DNA of 64,000 bases from Variovorax paradoxus (GTDB lineage: Bacteria; Pseudomonadota; Gammaproteobacteria; Burkholderiales; Burkholderiaceae_C). The notes under the pieces are model-generated. The model ran no database searches. It was not told the origin of the DNA and was given only the letters and a program-made list of their open reading frames with translations. The position numbers and the translations under genes were made by a program. Positions 19,521 to 28,825 of the stretch are shown one piece after another; the stretch's first letter is position 1; each line of letters opens with the position of its first letter. The stretch lies in assembly GCF_030815975.1 (NCBI RefSeq), contig NZ_JAUSXL010000002.1, forward strand, positions 3,708,501 to 3,772,500, written 5' to 3'.

Positions 19521-19560
19521 TGGCATGCATACCAGCAGCTTCTGTGCCAACTGGTATGCA
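19521..19560 (-). promoter_or_regulatory. Candidate GntR operator(s) upstream of the ABC operon
   Basis: TGCATACCAG (19526-19535) and CTGGTATGCA (19551-19560) are a perfect 10-bp inverted repeat, 15 bases apart. The first copy is embedded in TGGCATGCATACCA (19521-19534), itself nearly palindromic. TGGTATxCCA-like sequences are typical for FadR-type GntR regulators. The site lies immediately before or over the regulator start, consistent with autorepression. Confidence 0.7.
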
Positions 19561-19611
19561 AGCTATGTGCACCGAAATGGGCTGGCGCTGCGTGCCGGCG
19601 GTGCATGGCGC

Positions 19612-19935
19612 TCGGTTCAGGGCGTTGTTCCGGGCGCTGCTGTTCAGGGCGCGCTCCCGCCGACGGGGTACCTTGCTCCGCGAATGTCCCCCGGCCTGCG
19701 GCCTCCTCCTTTATTTCGCTGCGCAAGGCACCCCATCGACGGGAGCGTTATGCGCAGCAGTCGTTGATCAGCCGTTCACCAGCAGCGTGCCCTGGTGCAC
19801 AGGGCATCGGGTGCTCCCCGCAGCGAAATAAAGGAGGAGGCCGAAGGCCGGGGGACATTCGCGGAGGGGAGTACCCGGTGTCCTGTGCACGCGCCCTGGA
19901 AAACAGCGCCCTGGAAAACAGCGCCCCCAACCGCC
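19612..19935. repeat. Large inverted repeat element in intergenic region (MITE-like or duplicated extragenic repeat)
   Basis: About 320 bp without a gene. The best-conserved arms are 19677-19723 and 19819-19865, identical as inverted copies at 46 of 47 positions. The similarity extends outward with gaps (GGGCGCTG/TTCCAGGGCGC-like segments) to about 19612 and 19935. The right flank carries a 15-bp direct tandem repeat GCGCCCTGGAAAACA (19891-19905, 19906-19920). The centre has a GCCCTG/CAGGGC hairpin near 19788-19804. There is no transposase and no obvious target duplication. It separates two leftward transcripts, the Bug gene and the GntR operon. Confidence 0.75.
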
Positions 19936-19940
19936 AGCGA

Positions 19941-20921
19941 TCAATCCATCCGCGCGCCCGAAGCCTTCACCGCCTTGTCCCAGCGCGGCGTCTCGGTGGC
20001 AAGAAAGCGCGCGAAGTCCTCGCTGCCCAGGTAGGCCGGGTCCGCGCCCTGGCTCACCATGCGTTCGCGCACTTCTGGGCTGGTCAGCACCTGCTTGAAC
20101 GCATCGCTCAGCCTGGCGACCACATCCCCGGGCGTGTCCTTTGGCGCGAAGAAGCCGTAAAAGCCCACCACTTCGAAGCCCTTGATACCCGATTCGATCA
20201 CCGTCGGTACGTCCGGCAGCGCCGGGTTGCGCTCGCGGCTGGTCACGGCCAGCGCACGCACCTTGCCCTGCTTGTGATAGTTGGCCGCCTGCGGAATCGA
20301 CTCGGCCATGAACTGCACCTGCCCGCCCATCAGGTCCGTGAAGGCCGGAGCGCTGCCGCGATAGGGGATGTGCACCATGAAGATGCCGGTCGCGGTCTTG
20401 AACATCTCTGGCACCAGGTGGCTGATGCCGCCGTTGCCGGCCGAGCCGTAGTTGACCTGGCCGGGCCGCGCCTTGGCGTAGTCGACGAACTGCCGCAGAT
20501 TCTGCACCGGCAGCTTGGGCGTGACCAGCAGGGCCAGCGGCTGCATCGCGGTGCGCGCAATCGGCACGAAGTCGCGCTGCGTGTTGTAGGGCAGCTTGCT
20601 GTAGAGGGCGCCATTGATCACCGCCACGCCGGTGTTGGCCAGCATCAGCGTGTAGCCGTCGGCCGGACTCTTGGCGACCGCATCGGCGCCCACCGAACCG
20701 CCCGCGCCGGGCTTGTAGTCGACGATCAGCGGCTGGCCCAGCACCGCCTGCAGCTTGTCCGTCAAGAGGCGCGCATGCTGGTCGAGGGGGCCGCCGGCCG
20801 GGAAGCCGATGACGAGCTTGATCGGCTTGTCGGGGTAGGCGGCCAGGGCGGCGCCACCGATGCCGAACGAGGCGATTGAAAACAAAGCCGCCAGGATGGC
20901 GGCGCGGACCGGATGAGCCAT
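19941..20921 (-). CDS. Bug family tripartite tricarboxylate-type substrate-binding protein
   Basis: 326 aa, periplasmic, signal peptide with cleavage near ALA-AY (residue 27). Domain features of TctC/Bug proteins: YPDKPIKLVIGFPAGGPLDQHARLL, VDYKPGAGGSVGADAVAKSPADGYTL, and VPTVIESGIKGFEVVGFYGFFAPKDTPGDVV. Such proteins bind small carboxylates or aromatic acids and are expanded in Comamonadaceae and Bordetella, mostly as orphans without TctA/B, as here. The ligand cannot be inferred. The gene ends next to the inverted-repeat element. Confidence 0.94.
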   Translation of the reverse strand: MAHPVRAAILAALFSIASFGIGGAALAAYPDKPIKLVIGFPAGGPLDQHARLLTDKLQAVLGQPLIVDYKPGAGGSVGADAVAKSPADGYTLMLANTGVAVINGALYSKLPYNTQRDFVPIARTAMQPLALLVTPKLPVQNLRQFVDYAKARPGQVNYGSAGNGGISHLVPEMFKTATGIFMVHIPYRGSAPAFTDLMGGQVQFMAESIPQAANYHKQGKVRALAVTSRERNPALPDVPTVIESGIKGFEVVGFYGFFAPKDTPGDVVARLSDAFKQVLTSPEVRERMVSQGADPAYLGSEDFARFLATETPRWDKAVKASGARMD

Positions 20922-20967
20922 GGATCGTCTCCTCTTTTTTCAAGTGGAGACGATCATAAGCAGCGGT

Positions 20968-21408
20968 TCAGCCGGCGAGCGTGGCCTTCAGCGTGATTTC
21001 CGGCACGCTGGCCAGCGCCTTCGACAGTGGGCAGCCGGCCTTGGCGGCGGCCGCGATCTGCTGGAACTTCGCTTCTTCGAGCTTTGGCACGGCGGCATCG
21101 AGTTCGAGCGCAATGCGGTCGATCTTGAAGCCTTCGCCGTCCTTGGCCAGCCGCACGGCAGCCCGGGTGTCGATCTTCGTGGCGGTGAAGCCTTCTTTCT
21201 CCAGCGCGAAGGCAAAGGCCATCGTGAGGCAGGCCGCATGGGCCGCGCCGACGATTTCCTCGGGGTTGGTGCCGCGCTTGTCGTCCTCGAAGCGGCTGGC
21301 GAAGCCGTAGGGGTAGTCCTTGAGGGCGCCGGTCTCGGTGCTGACGAGGCCCTTGCCGGTCTTGCCGGCGCCTTCCCAGTGAACGCTTGCGTGCTTGTCT
21401 GCTGCCAT
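20968..21408 (-). CDS. OsmC family peroxiredoxin-like protein
   Basis: 146 aa OsmC-type thiol peroxidase that reduces organic hydroperoxides. The two redox Cys are at 60 (AAHAACLTMAFAFAL) and 126 (AKAGCPLSKAL), with Glu50-51 (TNPEEIVGAAH) completing the active site. The start ATG 21408 has GGAGAG upstream. Cytoplasmic, no signal. It probably stands alone between the Bug gene and a divergent acyl-CoA synthetase. Confidence 0.94.
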   Translation of the reverse strand: MAADKHASVHWEGAGKTGKGLVSTETGALKDYPYGFASRFEDDKRGTNPEEIVGAAHAACLTMAFAFALEKEGFTATKIDTRAAVRLAKDGEGFKIDRIALELDAAVPKLEEAKFQQIAAAAKAGCPLSKALASVPEITLKATLAG

Positions 21409-21658
21409 GAAAACTCTCCTTCATTCGGATGATGGTGATGGGAGACGCAGGTATCGCGCGGAACGCCGGGCTTGTCTGTAGTCGCAGGGCGCATGCGGTG
21501 AAGATCGCGAAATCGGGAGGAGAGGCGAGGAGAGGCAAGAAGAAGAAGGGCGTCGCCAAGGTGACGCTCCCGGGGGCTTCCCCGATGGGAGCGGCGCACG
21601 GCTCGGCTTAGGCTGCGGCCTGTCTTCCTTCTCTCTCCTCCGTTCGCCTGCCTTGACC

Positions 21659-23356
21659 ATGCAACCACGCCCGCACCACAAGTTCTGGCCCAAGCGCCTT
21701 CCGCATTCGATCACCGTTCCCGCCACCTCGCTGTGGCACAACCTCGCGACGTCGGCGGCGCGCTATCCGGACAAGGCCGCGCTGGTCTTCTTCGGCCGGG
21801 TGCTGAGCTACCGCGACTTTGCGGCCCAGGCCGAGCGCCTGGCCGGCATGCTGCATGCATTGGGCGTGAAGCGCGGCGACCGCGTGGTGCTGAACATGCA
21901 GAACTGCCCGCAGCTCGTGATCGCGCATTTCGCGATCCTGCGCGCCAATGCGGTGGTGGTGCCGGTCAACCCGATGAACCGGTCCGAGGAGCTCAAGCAC
22001 TACATCGTCGACCCGGACGCCAAGGTGGCCATCACCACCGGCGACCTGGCCGGCGAGCTGGCAAAGGCCAGCAACGCGCTGCCGCCTGAGCAGCAACTGG
22101 CCCACATGATCGTGACCCAGTTCACCGACGCCTTCGACGCCGACGCGAACGGCGACGACGCCCCGGCGCCGGCATGGAAAGAGTGGCTCGCCACGCGCCA
22201 TCCGCTCCCCGAACTGACGGGCGGCAAGGCCATGGCCTGGACCGACGCGCTCGCGGCCGGCCATCCGGCACCCGAGCACCTGGTGGGCGCCAACGACATG
22301 GCGCTGCTGCCCTACACCAGCGGCACCACCGGCCTGCCCAAGGGCTGCGTGCACCATCATTCGAGCCTCATGCACAACGCGGTGGCCAGCCAGCTCTGGG
22401 GCCAGGCCACGTCGGAAGCGGTGGTGCTGGCCGTGGTGCCCATGTTCCACATCACCGGCGTGGTGAGCATGATGCACACCTCCATCCTCGCGGGCGGCAC
22501 GCTGGTCATCATGCCGCGCTGGGACCGCGAGGTGGCGGGCCGGCTCATCTCGCGCTGGAAGGTCACGAGCTGGACCAACATCCCCACCATGGTGATCGAC
22601 CTCATGGCGAGCCCGAACTTCGCGAGCTACGACCTGTCGAGCCTCACGCACATCGGCGGCGGCGGCGCCGCCATGCCGCAGGCCGTGGCGCAGCGCCTGT
22701 TCGAGCAGTACGGCCTCAAGTACCAGGAAGGCTACGGCCTCACCGAAACTGCCGCGCCCTCGCACACCAACCCGTCGGAGAACCCCAAGCAGCAGTGCCT
22801 GGGCATCCCGTTCATGAGCACCGACGCCCGCGTGGTCGACCCCGACACGCTGGCCGAAATGCCCATCGGCGAATCGGGCGAGATCATCATCCACGGCCCC
22901 GAGGTGTTTGAGGGCTACTGGAAGCGTCCCGACGCCACCCGGGCCGCTTTCGTCGAGTTCGAGGGCAAGCGCTTCTTCCGCTCGGGCGACATGGGCCGGA
23001 TGGACGAGGACGGCTACTTCTTCATGACCGATCGCCTGAAGCGCATGATCAATGCGAGCGGCTTCAAGGTGTGGCCTGCCGAGGTCGAGCTGCTGATGTT
23101 CCGCCATCCCGCCATCCAGGAGGCCTGCGTCATTTCCACCAGGGACGACTACCGCGGTGAATCGGTCAAGGCCGTGGTGGTGCTGCGCGCCACGCACAAG
23201 GACACCACGGAGCAGCAGATCATCGACTGGTGCCGCGAGAATATGGCGGTCTACAAGATCCCGCGCAAGGTGCAGTTCGTCGACGCGCTGCCCAAGAGCG
23301 GCAGCGGCAAGGTGATGTGGCGGCTGCTGCAGGAAGACGAGAACGGGGCCCGGTAA
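21659..23356 (+). CDS. Long-chain fatty-acid-CoA ligase / AMP-binding acyl-CoA synthetase
   Basis: 565 aa ANL-superfamily enzyme forming acyl-CoA via an acyl-adenylate. P-loop core YTSGTTGLPKGC, then GGGGAAMPQAV, substrate/adenylate site YQEGYGLTETAAPSHTN, FFRSGDMGRMDEDGYFFMTDR and C-terminal GFKVWPAEVE...; the catalytic Lys lies in LPKSGSGKVMWR. A TTG at 21653 would add two residues; ATG 21659 is preferred. No strong Shine-Dalgarno is visible. Chain length of the acid is not determinable. A strong G/C hairpin follows the stop. Confidence 0.94.
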   Translation: MQPRPHHKFWPKRLPHSITVPATSLWHNLATSAARYPDKAALVFFGRVLSYRDFAAQAERLAGMLHALGVKRGDRVVLNMQNCPQLVIAHFAILRANAVVVPVNPMNRSEELKHYIVDPDAKVAITTGDLAGELAKASNALPPEQQLAHMIVTQFTDAFDADANGDDAPAPAWKEWLATRHPLPELTGGKAMAWTDALAAGHPAPEHLVGANDMALLPYTSGTTGLPKGCVHHHSSLMHNAVASQLWGQATSEAVVLAVVPMFHITGVVSMMHTSILAGGTLVIMPRWDREVAGRLISRWKVTSWTNIPTMVIDLMASPNFASYDLSSLTHIGGGGAAMPQAVAQRLFEQYGLKYQEGYGLTETAAPSHTNPSENPKQQCLGIPFMSTDARVVDPDTLAEMPIGESGEIIIHGPEVFEGYWKRPDATRAAFVEFEGKRFFRSGDMGRMDEDGYFFMTDRLKRMINASGFKVWPAEVELLMFRHPAIQEACVISTRDDYRGESVKAVVVLRATHKDTTEQQIIDWCRENMAVYKIPRKVQFVDALPKSGSGKVMWRLLQEDENGAR

Positions 23357-23366
23357 CAGCGGGTTC

Positions 23367-23386
23367 ATGCCCCGGGACCGGGGCAT
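23367..23386 (+). terminator. Possible terminator-like hairpin after the acyl-CoA ligase
   Basis: ATGCCCCGG and CCGGGGCAT form a perfect 9-bp inverted repeat around a two-base centre, 10 bases after the ligase stop. Only TTCG follows, so without a U-tract it is an attenuator or RNA-end stabiliser at best. Confidence 0.4.
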
Positions 23387-23432
23387 TTCGCACCGAGAAT
23401 CCATGGCTTCGACCGCCAAGGTTTCTCCATCC

Positions 23433-23957
23433 ATGCGCTTGCGCTTCCTGCCCGCCGCCTGTCTTGCGCTTCTTCTGCCGCTGCTGTCGCAGGCCGCTTC
23501 TTCTCGAACCTGCCTGGTGGTCGGCATCAGCGACGGTGACACGCTTACTGCCCGATGCGGGCACATCGGTGCCTACGAGGAGGTCAAGGTGCGCATTGCC
23601 GCCATCGATGCGCCCGAAAGAACGCAGCCTTACGGCCAGCGCAGCAGGCAGGCCCTGAGCCGCATCTGCTATTTCGAGCAGGCGGTCATCACCGAGCGCG
23701 ACACCGACCGCTATGGCCGCACCGTGGCCGACGTGCGCTGCAACGGCGAGGACGCGGGCACCCGGATGGTGGCCGAAGGCTGGGCGTGGGTGTACGACTT
23801 CAATGGCATCGCCACGCGGCGCGGCGGTGAGTTGTTCAGGCTGCAGGACAGCGCGCGGGCGCGGCGCCTGGGACTGTGGGCCGGCGCCAGGCCGACGCCG
23901 CCCTGGGAATGGCGGCGGCGCCAGCGCGAAAACCATTGGGACGGCTTCCTGTTCTGA
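23433..23957 (+). CDS. Secreted thermonuclease-family (SNase-like) protein
   Basis: 174 aa. Signal peptide MRLRFLPAACLALLLPLLSQ with cleavage near SQA-AS. SNase fold: VVGISDGDTLTAR with Ca-binding Asp34/Asp36, VRIAAIDAPERTQPYGQ with Arg54, Asp59 and Glu62, ERDTDRYGRTVADV with Arg96; these match the catalytic Arg-Glu-Arg triad. Extra Cys pairs (Cys27/Cys42, Cys79/Cys103) could form disulfides in the periplasm. ATG 23433 is used because the signal peptide begins there; ATG 23403 is possible. Role: nucleic acid degradation in the periplasm or medium. Confidence 0.9.
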   Translation: MRLRFLPAACLALLLPLLSQAASSRTCLVVGISDGDTLTARCGHIGAYEEVKVRIAAIDAPERTQPYGQRSRQALSRICYFEQAVITERDTDRYGRTVADVRCNGEDAGTRMVAEGWAWVYDFNGIATRRGGELFRLQDSARARRLGLWAGARPTPPWEWRRRQRENHWDGFLF

Positions 23958-24029
23958 ACTGAGCTGAGCTGAGTTGAGCCGCGCGAATGCGCCGGCGCGG
24001 CGCCTCCGCGGGTGTCCGTGGATCCGCCG

Positions 24030-25376
24030 CTACGACTCGCTCTTGCCCTGCACGTCCGCCACCACGCGCGCATTGCGCTGGAAGCTCCAGTAGGCGCTGG
24101 CCCAGTCCATCATCACGACGATGCGGTTGCGAAAGCCGATCAGGAAGTATGCGTGCGCGAACAGCCAGAACAGCCATGCCAGACGGCCGCTGAAGCGCAG
24201 CGGCCCCAAGGGCGTTTCCAGGTCCACCACCGCCGAATTGCGGCCGATGGTGGCCAGGTTGCCGTAGTCCCGGTAGCGGAAGGGCACGGTCGGCTCGCCC
24301 GCGATGCGGCGAAGAATGTTCGCGGCCGCCGCGCGGCCCATCTGCTTGGCGCCGGGCGACACGCCGGGCACCGGCTTCGGCGGCTTGCCGGGCGCGTAGC
24401 TCAGGGCTGCCGCCAGGTCGCCCACCACGCTGATCTCGGGATGGCCGGCCAGGCTCAGGTCGGGCTCGACCTTGATGCGGCCCGCGCGGTCGCATTCGGC
24501 ACCGGTCGCCTCGCCCAGCATGCGCCCCAGGGGCGACGCCGCCACGCCCGCGGCCCACACCACGCAGCTGCTGTCGATCCGGTAGCTGGCGGCAGGGGCG
24601 CCGTCAGCGCCGCCACCCGCCTCCACTTCGAGCCCGCCGGCGTCGATGGCGGTCACGCGCGCATTGAGCCGCACCTCGACGCCGAGCCTTTCGAGCTGCT
24701 CCAGCGCCTTCTGGCTCAGGCTCTCGGGCATCGCCTGCAGCACGCGCGGCCCGCCTTCGACGAGCAGCACCTGGGCACTCCCGGGATCGATGCGGCGGAA
24801 CTCGCCGCACAGCGTGTGCCTGGCAATCTCGGCCAGCGTGCCGGCCATCTCGACGCCCGTCGGACCGGCGCCGATCACCACGAAGGTCAGCAGGGCGCGG
24901 CGGCGTTGCGGGTCGGTCGCCGTTTCGGCCGCTTCGTACGACATCAGCACGCGGCGGCGGATCTCGAAGGCATCCGACAGCGTCTTGAGGCCCGGCGCGA
25001 CGGCCGCCCATTCGTCGTGGCCGAAATAGCTGTGGGCCGCGCCGGCCGCGACGACCAGGTGGTCGTAGCTCACGAAGCTGCCGTTGGCCAGCCGGACCGC
25101 CCGTGCGGCCGGATCGATGGCGCTCACTTCGCCGAGCAGGGTGGTGATGCGCGGTTGCTGGCGGAACAGGGCGCGCACCGGCGCCGCGATCGACGGCGCG
25201 GCGAGCCCGGCGGTCGCCACCTGGTAGAGCAGGGGCTGGAACAGGTGGTGGTTGGTCTTTTCGATCACCGTCACGTCCACGTCGGCTCTTTCGAGCCTGC
25301 GGGCGGCTTCGAGCCCGCCGAATCCGCAGCCGACGATCACGACATGGGGGCGGGCGGGGGCGTTGGTCGTTTGCAT
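24030..25376 (-). CDS. ndh: Type II NADH dehydrogenase (NDH-2)-like NAD(P)/FAD oxidoreductase
   Basis: 448 aa non-proton-pumping NADH:quinone oxidoreductase. FAD-binding VIVGCGFGGLEAARRL at about 13-28; NADH Rossmann motif VIGAGPTGVEMAGTLAEI near 170; the Tyr/Gln-rich quinone region (HHLFQPLLYQVATAGL). The C-terminus carries an amphipathic/hydrophobic helix (AWLFWLFAHAYFLIGFRNR) that anchors such enzymes to the inner membrane. ATG 25376 gives the family N-terminus. Divergent from egtB. No respiratory neighbours are seen. Confidence 0.93.
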   Translation of the reverse strand: MQTTNAPARPHVVIVGCGFGGLEAARRLERADVDVTVIEKTNHHLFQPLLYQVATAGLAAPSIAAPVRALFRQQPRITTLLGEVSAIDPAARAVRLANGSFVSYDHLVVAAGAAHSYFGHDEWAAVAPGLKTLSDAFEIRRRVLMSYEAAETATDPQRRRALLTFVVIGAGPTGVEMAGTLAEIARHTLCGEFRRIDPGSAQVLLVEGGPRVLQAMPESLSQKALEQLERLGVEVRLNARVTAIDAGGLEVEAGGGADGAPAASYRIDSSCVVWAAGVAASPLGRMLGEATGAECDRAGRIKVEPDLSLAGHPEISVVGDLAAALSYAPGKPPKPVPGVSPGAKQMGRAAAANILRRIAGEPTVPFRYRDYGNLATIGRNSAVVDLETPLGPLRFSGRLAWLFWLFAHAYFLIGFRNRIVVMMDWASAYWSFQRNARVVADVQGKSES

Positions 25377-25567
25377 CGAACAGATGATACGCAGCCGATA
25401 CGCCGCCGCCCTGCAAGCCGGCCGATCTTGTGCCAAAGTGGCTCCCCCACCGATGGCTGCGGCCCCTTGGCGCGGCATGGCACGGCGCCTCAACGGCGCG
25501 AACTTGTCCTACGCGCTGCGGCAACGGCCATCGGCTACAAATTGCGGTTGACCCGACTGGAGACTTC

Positions 25568-26824
25568 ATGACGCTTTCCCGGCCGATCACCCAGGCGGCG
25601 AGCGCACTGCGCGGCAAGTTCCGCGAAGTGCGGGCCGCCAGCCTGGCACTCGCCGCGCCGCTCTCCGCCGAAGACCAGTGCATCCAGTCGATGCCCGACG
25701 CGAGCCCGACCAAATGGCACCTCGCGCACACGACCTGGTTCTTCGAGACCGTGCTGCTCCAGCCGCATGCCGCGGGCTACCGGCCGTTCGACGAGCGGTT
25801 CCACTACCTCTTCAACTCGTACTACGAAGCGCTCGGGCCGCGCCATCCGCGCCCGCAGCGCGGATTGCTCACGCGCCCGTCCGTGGACGAGGTGCAGGCC
25901 TACCGCAGCCATGTCGACGAGGCGGTGCTTGCATTGCTCGACAACAGCGCCGGCGAGATCGACTGGGCCGCCATCGAGCCCATCGTCACGCTCGGGCTGC
26001 ACCATGAACAGCAGCACCAGGAACTGCTGCTCACCGACATCCTCCATGCCTTCTCGTGCAACCCGCTGCTGCCCGCCTACAAGCCGGCGCCAGGACCCGC
26101 GCTGCGGCTGGCCGCCGTGCCGCCGGCAATGCGCTGGCTGGCGCAGCCGGGCGGCATGGTGCAGGTGGGCCACGAGGGGCCGCAGCAGGGCTTTGCCTTC
26201 GACAACGAAACGCCGCGCCACGCGGCCCTGCTGCAGCCCTATGCCATTGCCGACCGGCTGGTGAGCTGCGGCGACTATGCGCAGTTCATTGCCGATGGCG
26301 GCTACCAACGCCCCGAGCTCTGGCTTTCCGACGGCTGGGCGGCGGTGCAGGCGCAGGGCTGGCGGCATCCGGCCTATTGGCTGGCCGCCGACGATCCCCG
26401 CCTGGAAGCCCAGCAGCCGCAGGGCGGCTGGCAGGTGTTCGGCCTGCATGGCGTGCGGCCGATGGAGGCCGACGCGCCGGTGTCGCAGCTGAGCTTCTAC
26501 GAGGCCGCCGCTTATGCCGAATGGGCCGGTGCGCGCCTGCCCACCGAATTCGAATGGGAAGCTGCCTTCGATGCGCCCGGCATCTCGCAGATGGCCGGCC
26601 ACGTCTGGCAGTGGACGCGCTCCTCCTACGACCCATACCCCGGGTTCAGGCCCATGCCCGGCATCGCGGCCGAATACAACGGCAAGTTCATGGTGGGCCA
26701 GCTGGTGTTGCGTGGTGGCAGCGTGGCCACCCCGGCCGGGCACACGCGGCCCAGCTACCGCAATTTCTTTCCGCCGGCGGCGCGCTGGCAGTTCTCGGGG
26801 CTGCGGCTCGCGAAAGACATTTGA
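25568..26824 (+). CDS. egtB: Ergothioneine biosynthesis protein EgtB (hercynine sulfoxide synthase)
   Basis: 418 aa non-heme iron enzyme that joins hercynine to a thiol (gamma-Glu-Cys or Cys) with O2. DinB-like N-terminal domain with iron ligands expected at His51 (WHLAHTTWFFE) and the His-x3-His pair 146/150 (LHHEQQHQELL). C-terminal FGE/sulfatase-modifying domain: MVQVGHEG, FAFDNETPRH, GARLPTEFEWEAAF, VWQWTRSSYDPYPGF, VLRGGSVATP and YRNFFPPAARWQFSGLRLA. The gene is followed after 3 bases by egtD, so both are co-transcribed. egtC and egtE are not adjacent, as usual in proteobacteria. ATG 25568 is favoured by the family start and GGAGAC upstream. Confidence 0.95.
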   Translation: MTLSRPITQAASALRGKFREVRAASLALAAPLSAEDQCIQSMPDASPTKWHLAHTTWFFETVLLQPHAAGYRPFDERFHYLFNSYYEALGPRHPRPQRGLLTRPSVDEVQAYRSHVDEAVLALLDNSAGEIDWAAIEPIVTLGLHHEQQHQELLLTDILHAFSCNPLLPAYKPAPGPALRLAAVPPAMRWLAQPGGMVQVGHEGPQQGFAFDNETPRHAALLQPYAIADRLVSCGDYAQFIADGGYQRPELWLSDGWAAVQAQGWRHPAYWLAADDPRLEAQQPQGGWQVFGLHGVRPMEADAPVSQLSFYEAAAYAEWAGARLPTEFEWEAAFDAPGISQMAGHVWQWTRSSYDPYPGFRPMPGIAAEYNGKFMVGQLVLRGGSVATPAGHTRPSYRNFFPPAARWQFSGLRLAKDI

Positions 26825-26827
26825 ATC

Positions 26828-27841
<1,014 letters not shown>

Positions 27842-27846
27842 TTTTT

Positions 27847-28448
27847 GTTCCGGGGCCGGGTCTCGCCCCGGCGGGCGACTCACTTTCTTTTGCTTCGCCA
27901 AAAGAAAGTAAGCAAAGAAAAGGCGACCCTGCTGTCTGCGTCCCTCCGCTTCGCTGCGGGCAACCTGCGGTGCTCGATTCCGGCGGGGGTCCGCAGAACT
28001 CGCTCCACTGCGTTCCGCTCAGACAGCTGCGGCCCTGATCCCGCCTCCATCTGCGCTCCTCGGCGCAGCCAGAAGGGGTGGGGAGAAGACAGGCCATCGC
28101 TTCGCTCGGCCCCAAGTACCAAACCCAAACCCAAACCCAATCCCAACAGCCAATCCCAACCACCGCGGCGCGCAGCGCCGCGGTGGCTTGGTGGCCGAGC
28201 GAAGCAAAGGCCCGTTCGGTATCCAACCCCCTCTGTATGCGCCGAGGAGCGGAGCGTTTCGCGGATCAGGGCCGCAGCTGTTTGAGCGAAGCGAGTTCTG
28301 CGGACCCCGCGAAACGCGAGCACCGCAGGTTGCCCCGTAGCGCAGCGAAGGGGTCGCAGACAGTGGGGTCGCCTTTTCTTTGGCTACTTTCTTTTGGCGA
28401 AGCAAAAGAAAGTAGCTCGCCCGCCGGGGCGAGACCCGGCCCCCGAAC
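27847..28448. repeat. 602-bp near-palindromic extragenic element
   Basis: Long imperfect inverted repeat with arms of about 290 bp (27847-28115 against 28190-28448), similar along their length with small gaps. Each arm contains a copy of an AT-rich hairpin ACTTTCTTTT(8 nt)AAAAGAAAGT, at 27882-27909 and 28386-28413. The centre has a 12-bp stem with 3-nt loop (28160-28186) and a C-rich run whose complement is a four-tract G-quadruplex motif (28124-28144). No transposase and no credible ORF: frames here are open only by base composition. It fills the space between egtD and the DUF427 gene. I recall similar sequences as dispersed repeats in Variovorax, but cannot verify this here. Confidence 0.8.
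28124..28144 (-). other. Telomere-like G-quadruplex motif at the centre of the palindrome
   Basis: Four CCC tracts separated by AAA, AAA and AAT on the plus strand; the minus strand therefore reads four GGG tracts with 3-nt loops, a strict G4 consensus resembling telomeric repeats. It sits beside the perfect GC hairpin at 28160-28186. Confidence 0.75.
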
Positions 28449-28540
28449 CCCGCCAAAAGCAACGTGCACAATATCCTTCCCCGTGCGGCAGCGCACCCCG
28501 CCAACTGCGCCCGCACCACCTCCCCCTTGGAGTGAAAGAC

Positions 28541-28825
28541 ATGAAAGCAACCTGGAACGGCGTCACCATCGCCGAAAGCGACGACACCGTGCTCGTCGAA
28601 GGCAACCACTATTTCCCGATGAGCTCGCTCAATCGCGACCACGTGACCTTCAGCAACCACAAGACCACCTGTGCCTGGAAGGGCACGGCCAGCTACTACT
28701 CGCTGCTGGTCAACGGCGAGCTCCATACCGACGCTGCCTGGTACTACGCCGACCCGAAGCCCGAAGCCGAAGAAATCCGCGACCGCGTTGCGTTCTGGAA
28801 GGACGTGAAAGTCACCGCGTCGTGA
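28541..28825 (+). CDS. DUF427 domain-containing protein
   Basis: 94 aa DUF427-family small protein. Conserved features: MKATWNGVTIAESDDTVLVEGNHYFP at the start and HKTTCAWKGTASYYSL in the middle (Cys and Trp conserved in the family), DAAWYYADPKPEA near the end. No transport signal. Function unknown; relatives occur near oxidative or metabolic genes. ATG 28541 with GGAGTGAAAG upstream. The stop overlaps the GTG start of the next gene (GTGA), so the two are translationally coupled. Confidence 0.92.
   Translation: MKATWNGVTIAESDDTVLVEGNHYFPMSSLNRDHVTFSNHKTTCAWKGTASYYSLLVNGELHTDAAWYYADPKPEAEEIRDRVAFWKDVKVTAS

Noticed and set aside
18912..20879. Rightward open frame of 655 codons across the GntR, repeat and Bug region
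   Set aside because: It runs through the inverted-repeat element and is antisense to two clear genes; no motif or signal.
23956..23978. Pentanucleotide repeat GAGCT/GAGTT after the nuclease stop
   Set aside because: Only about four imperfect units, too short to call a functional repeat or terminator.
27880..28450. Several open frames inside the 602-bp palindrome
   Set aside because: Repetitive, arm-mirrored frames with no homology-like features and no Shine-Dalgarno; explained by the palindrome.
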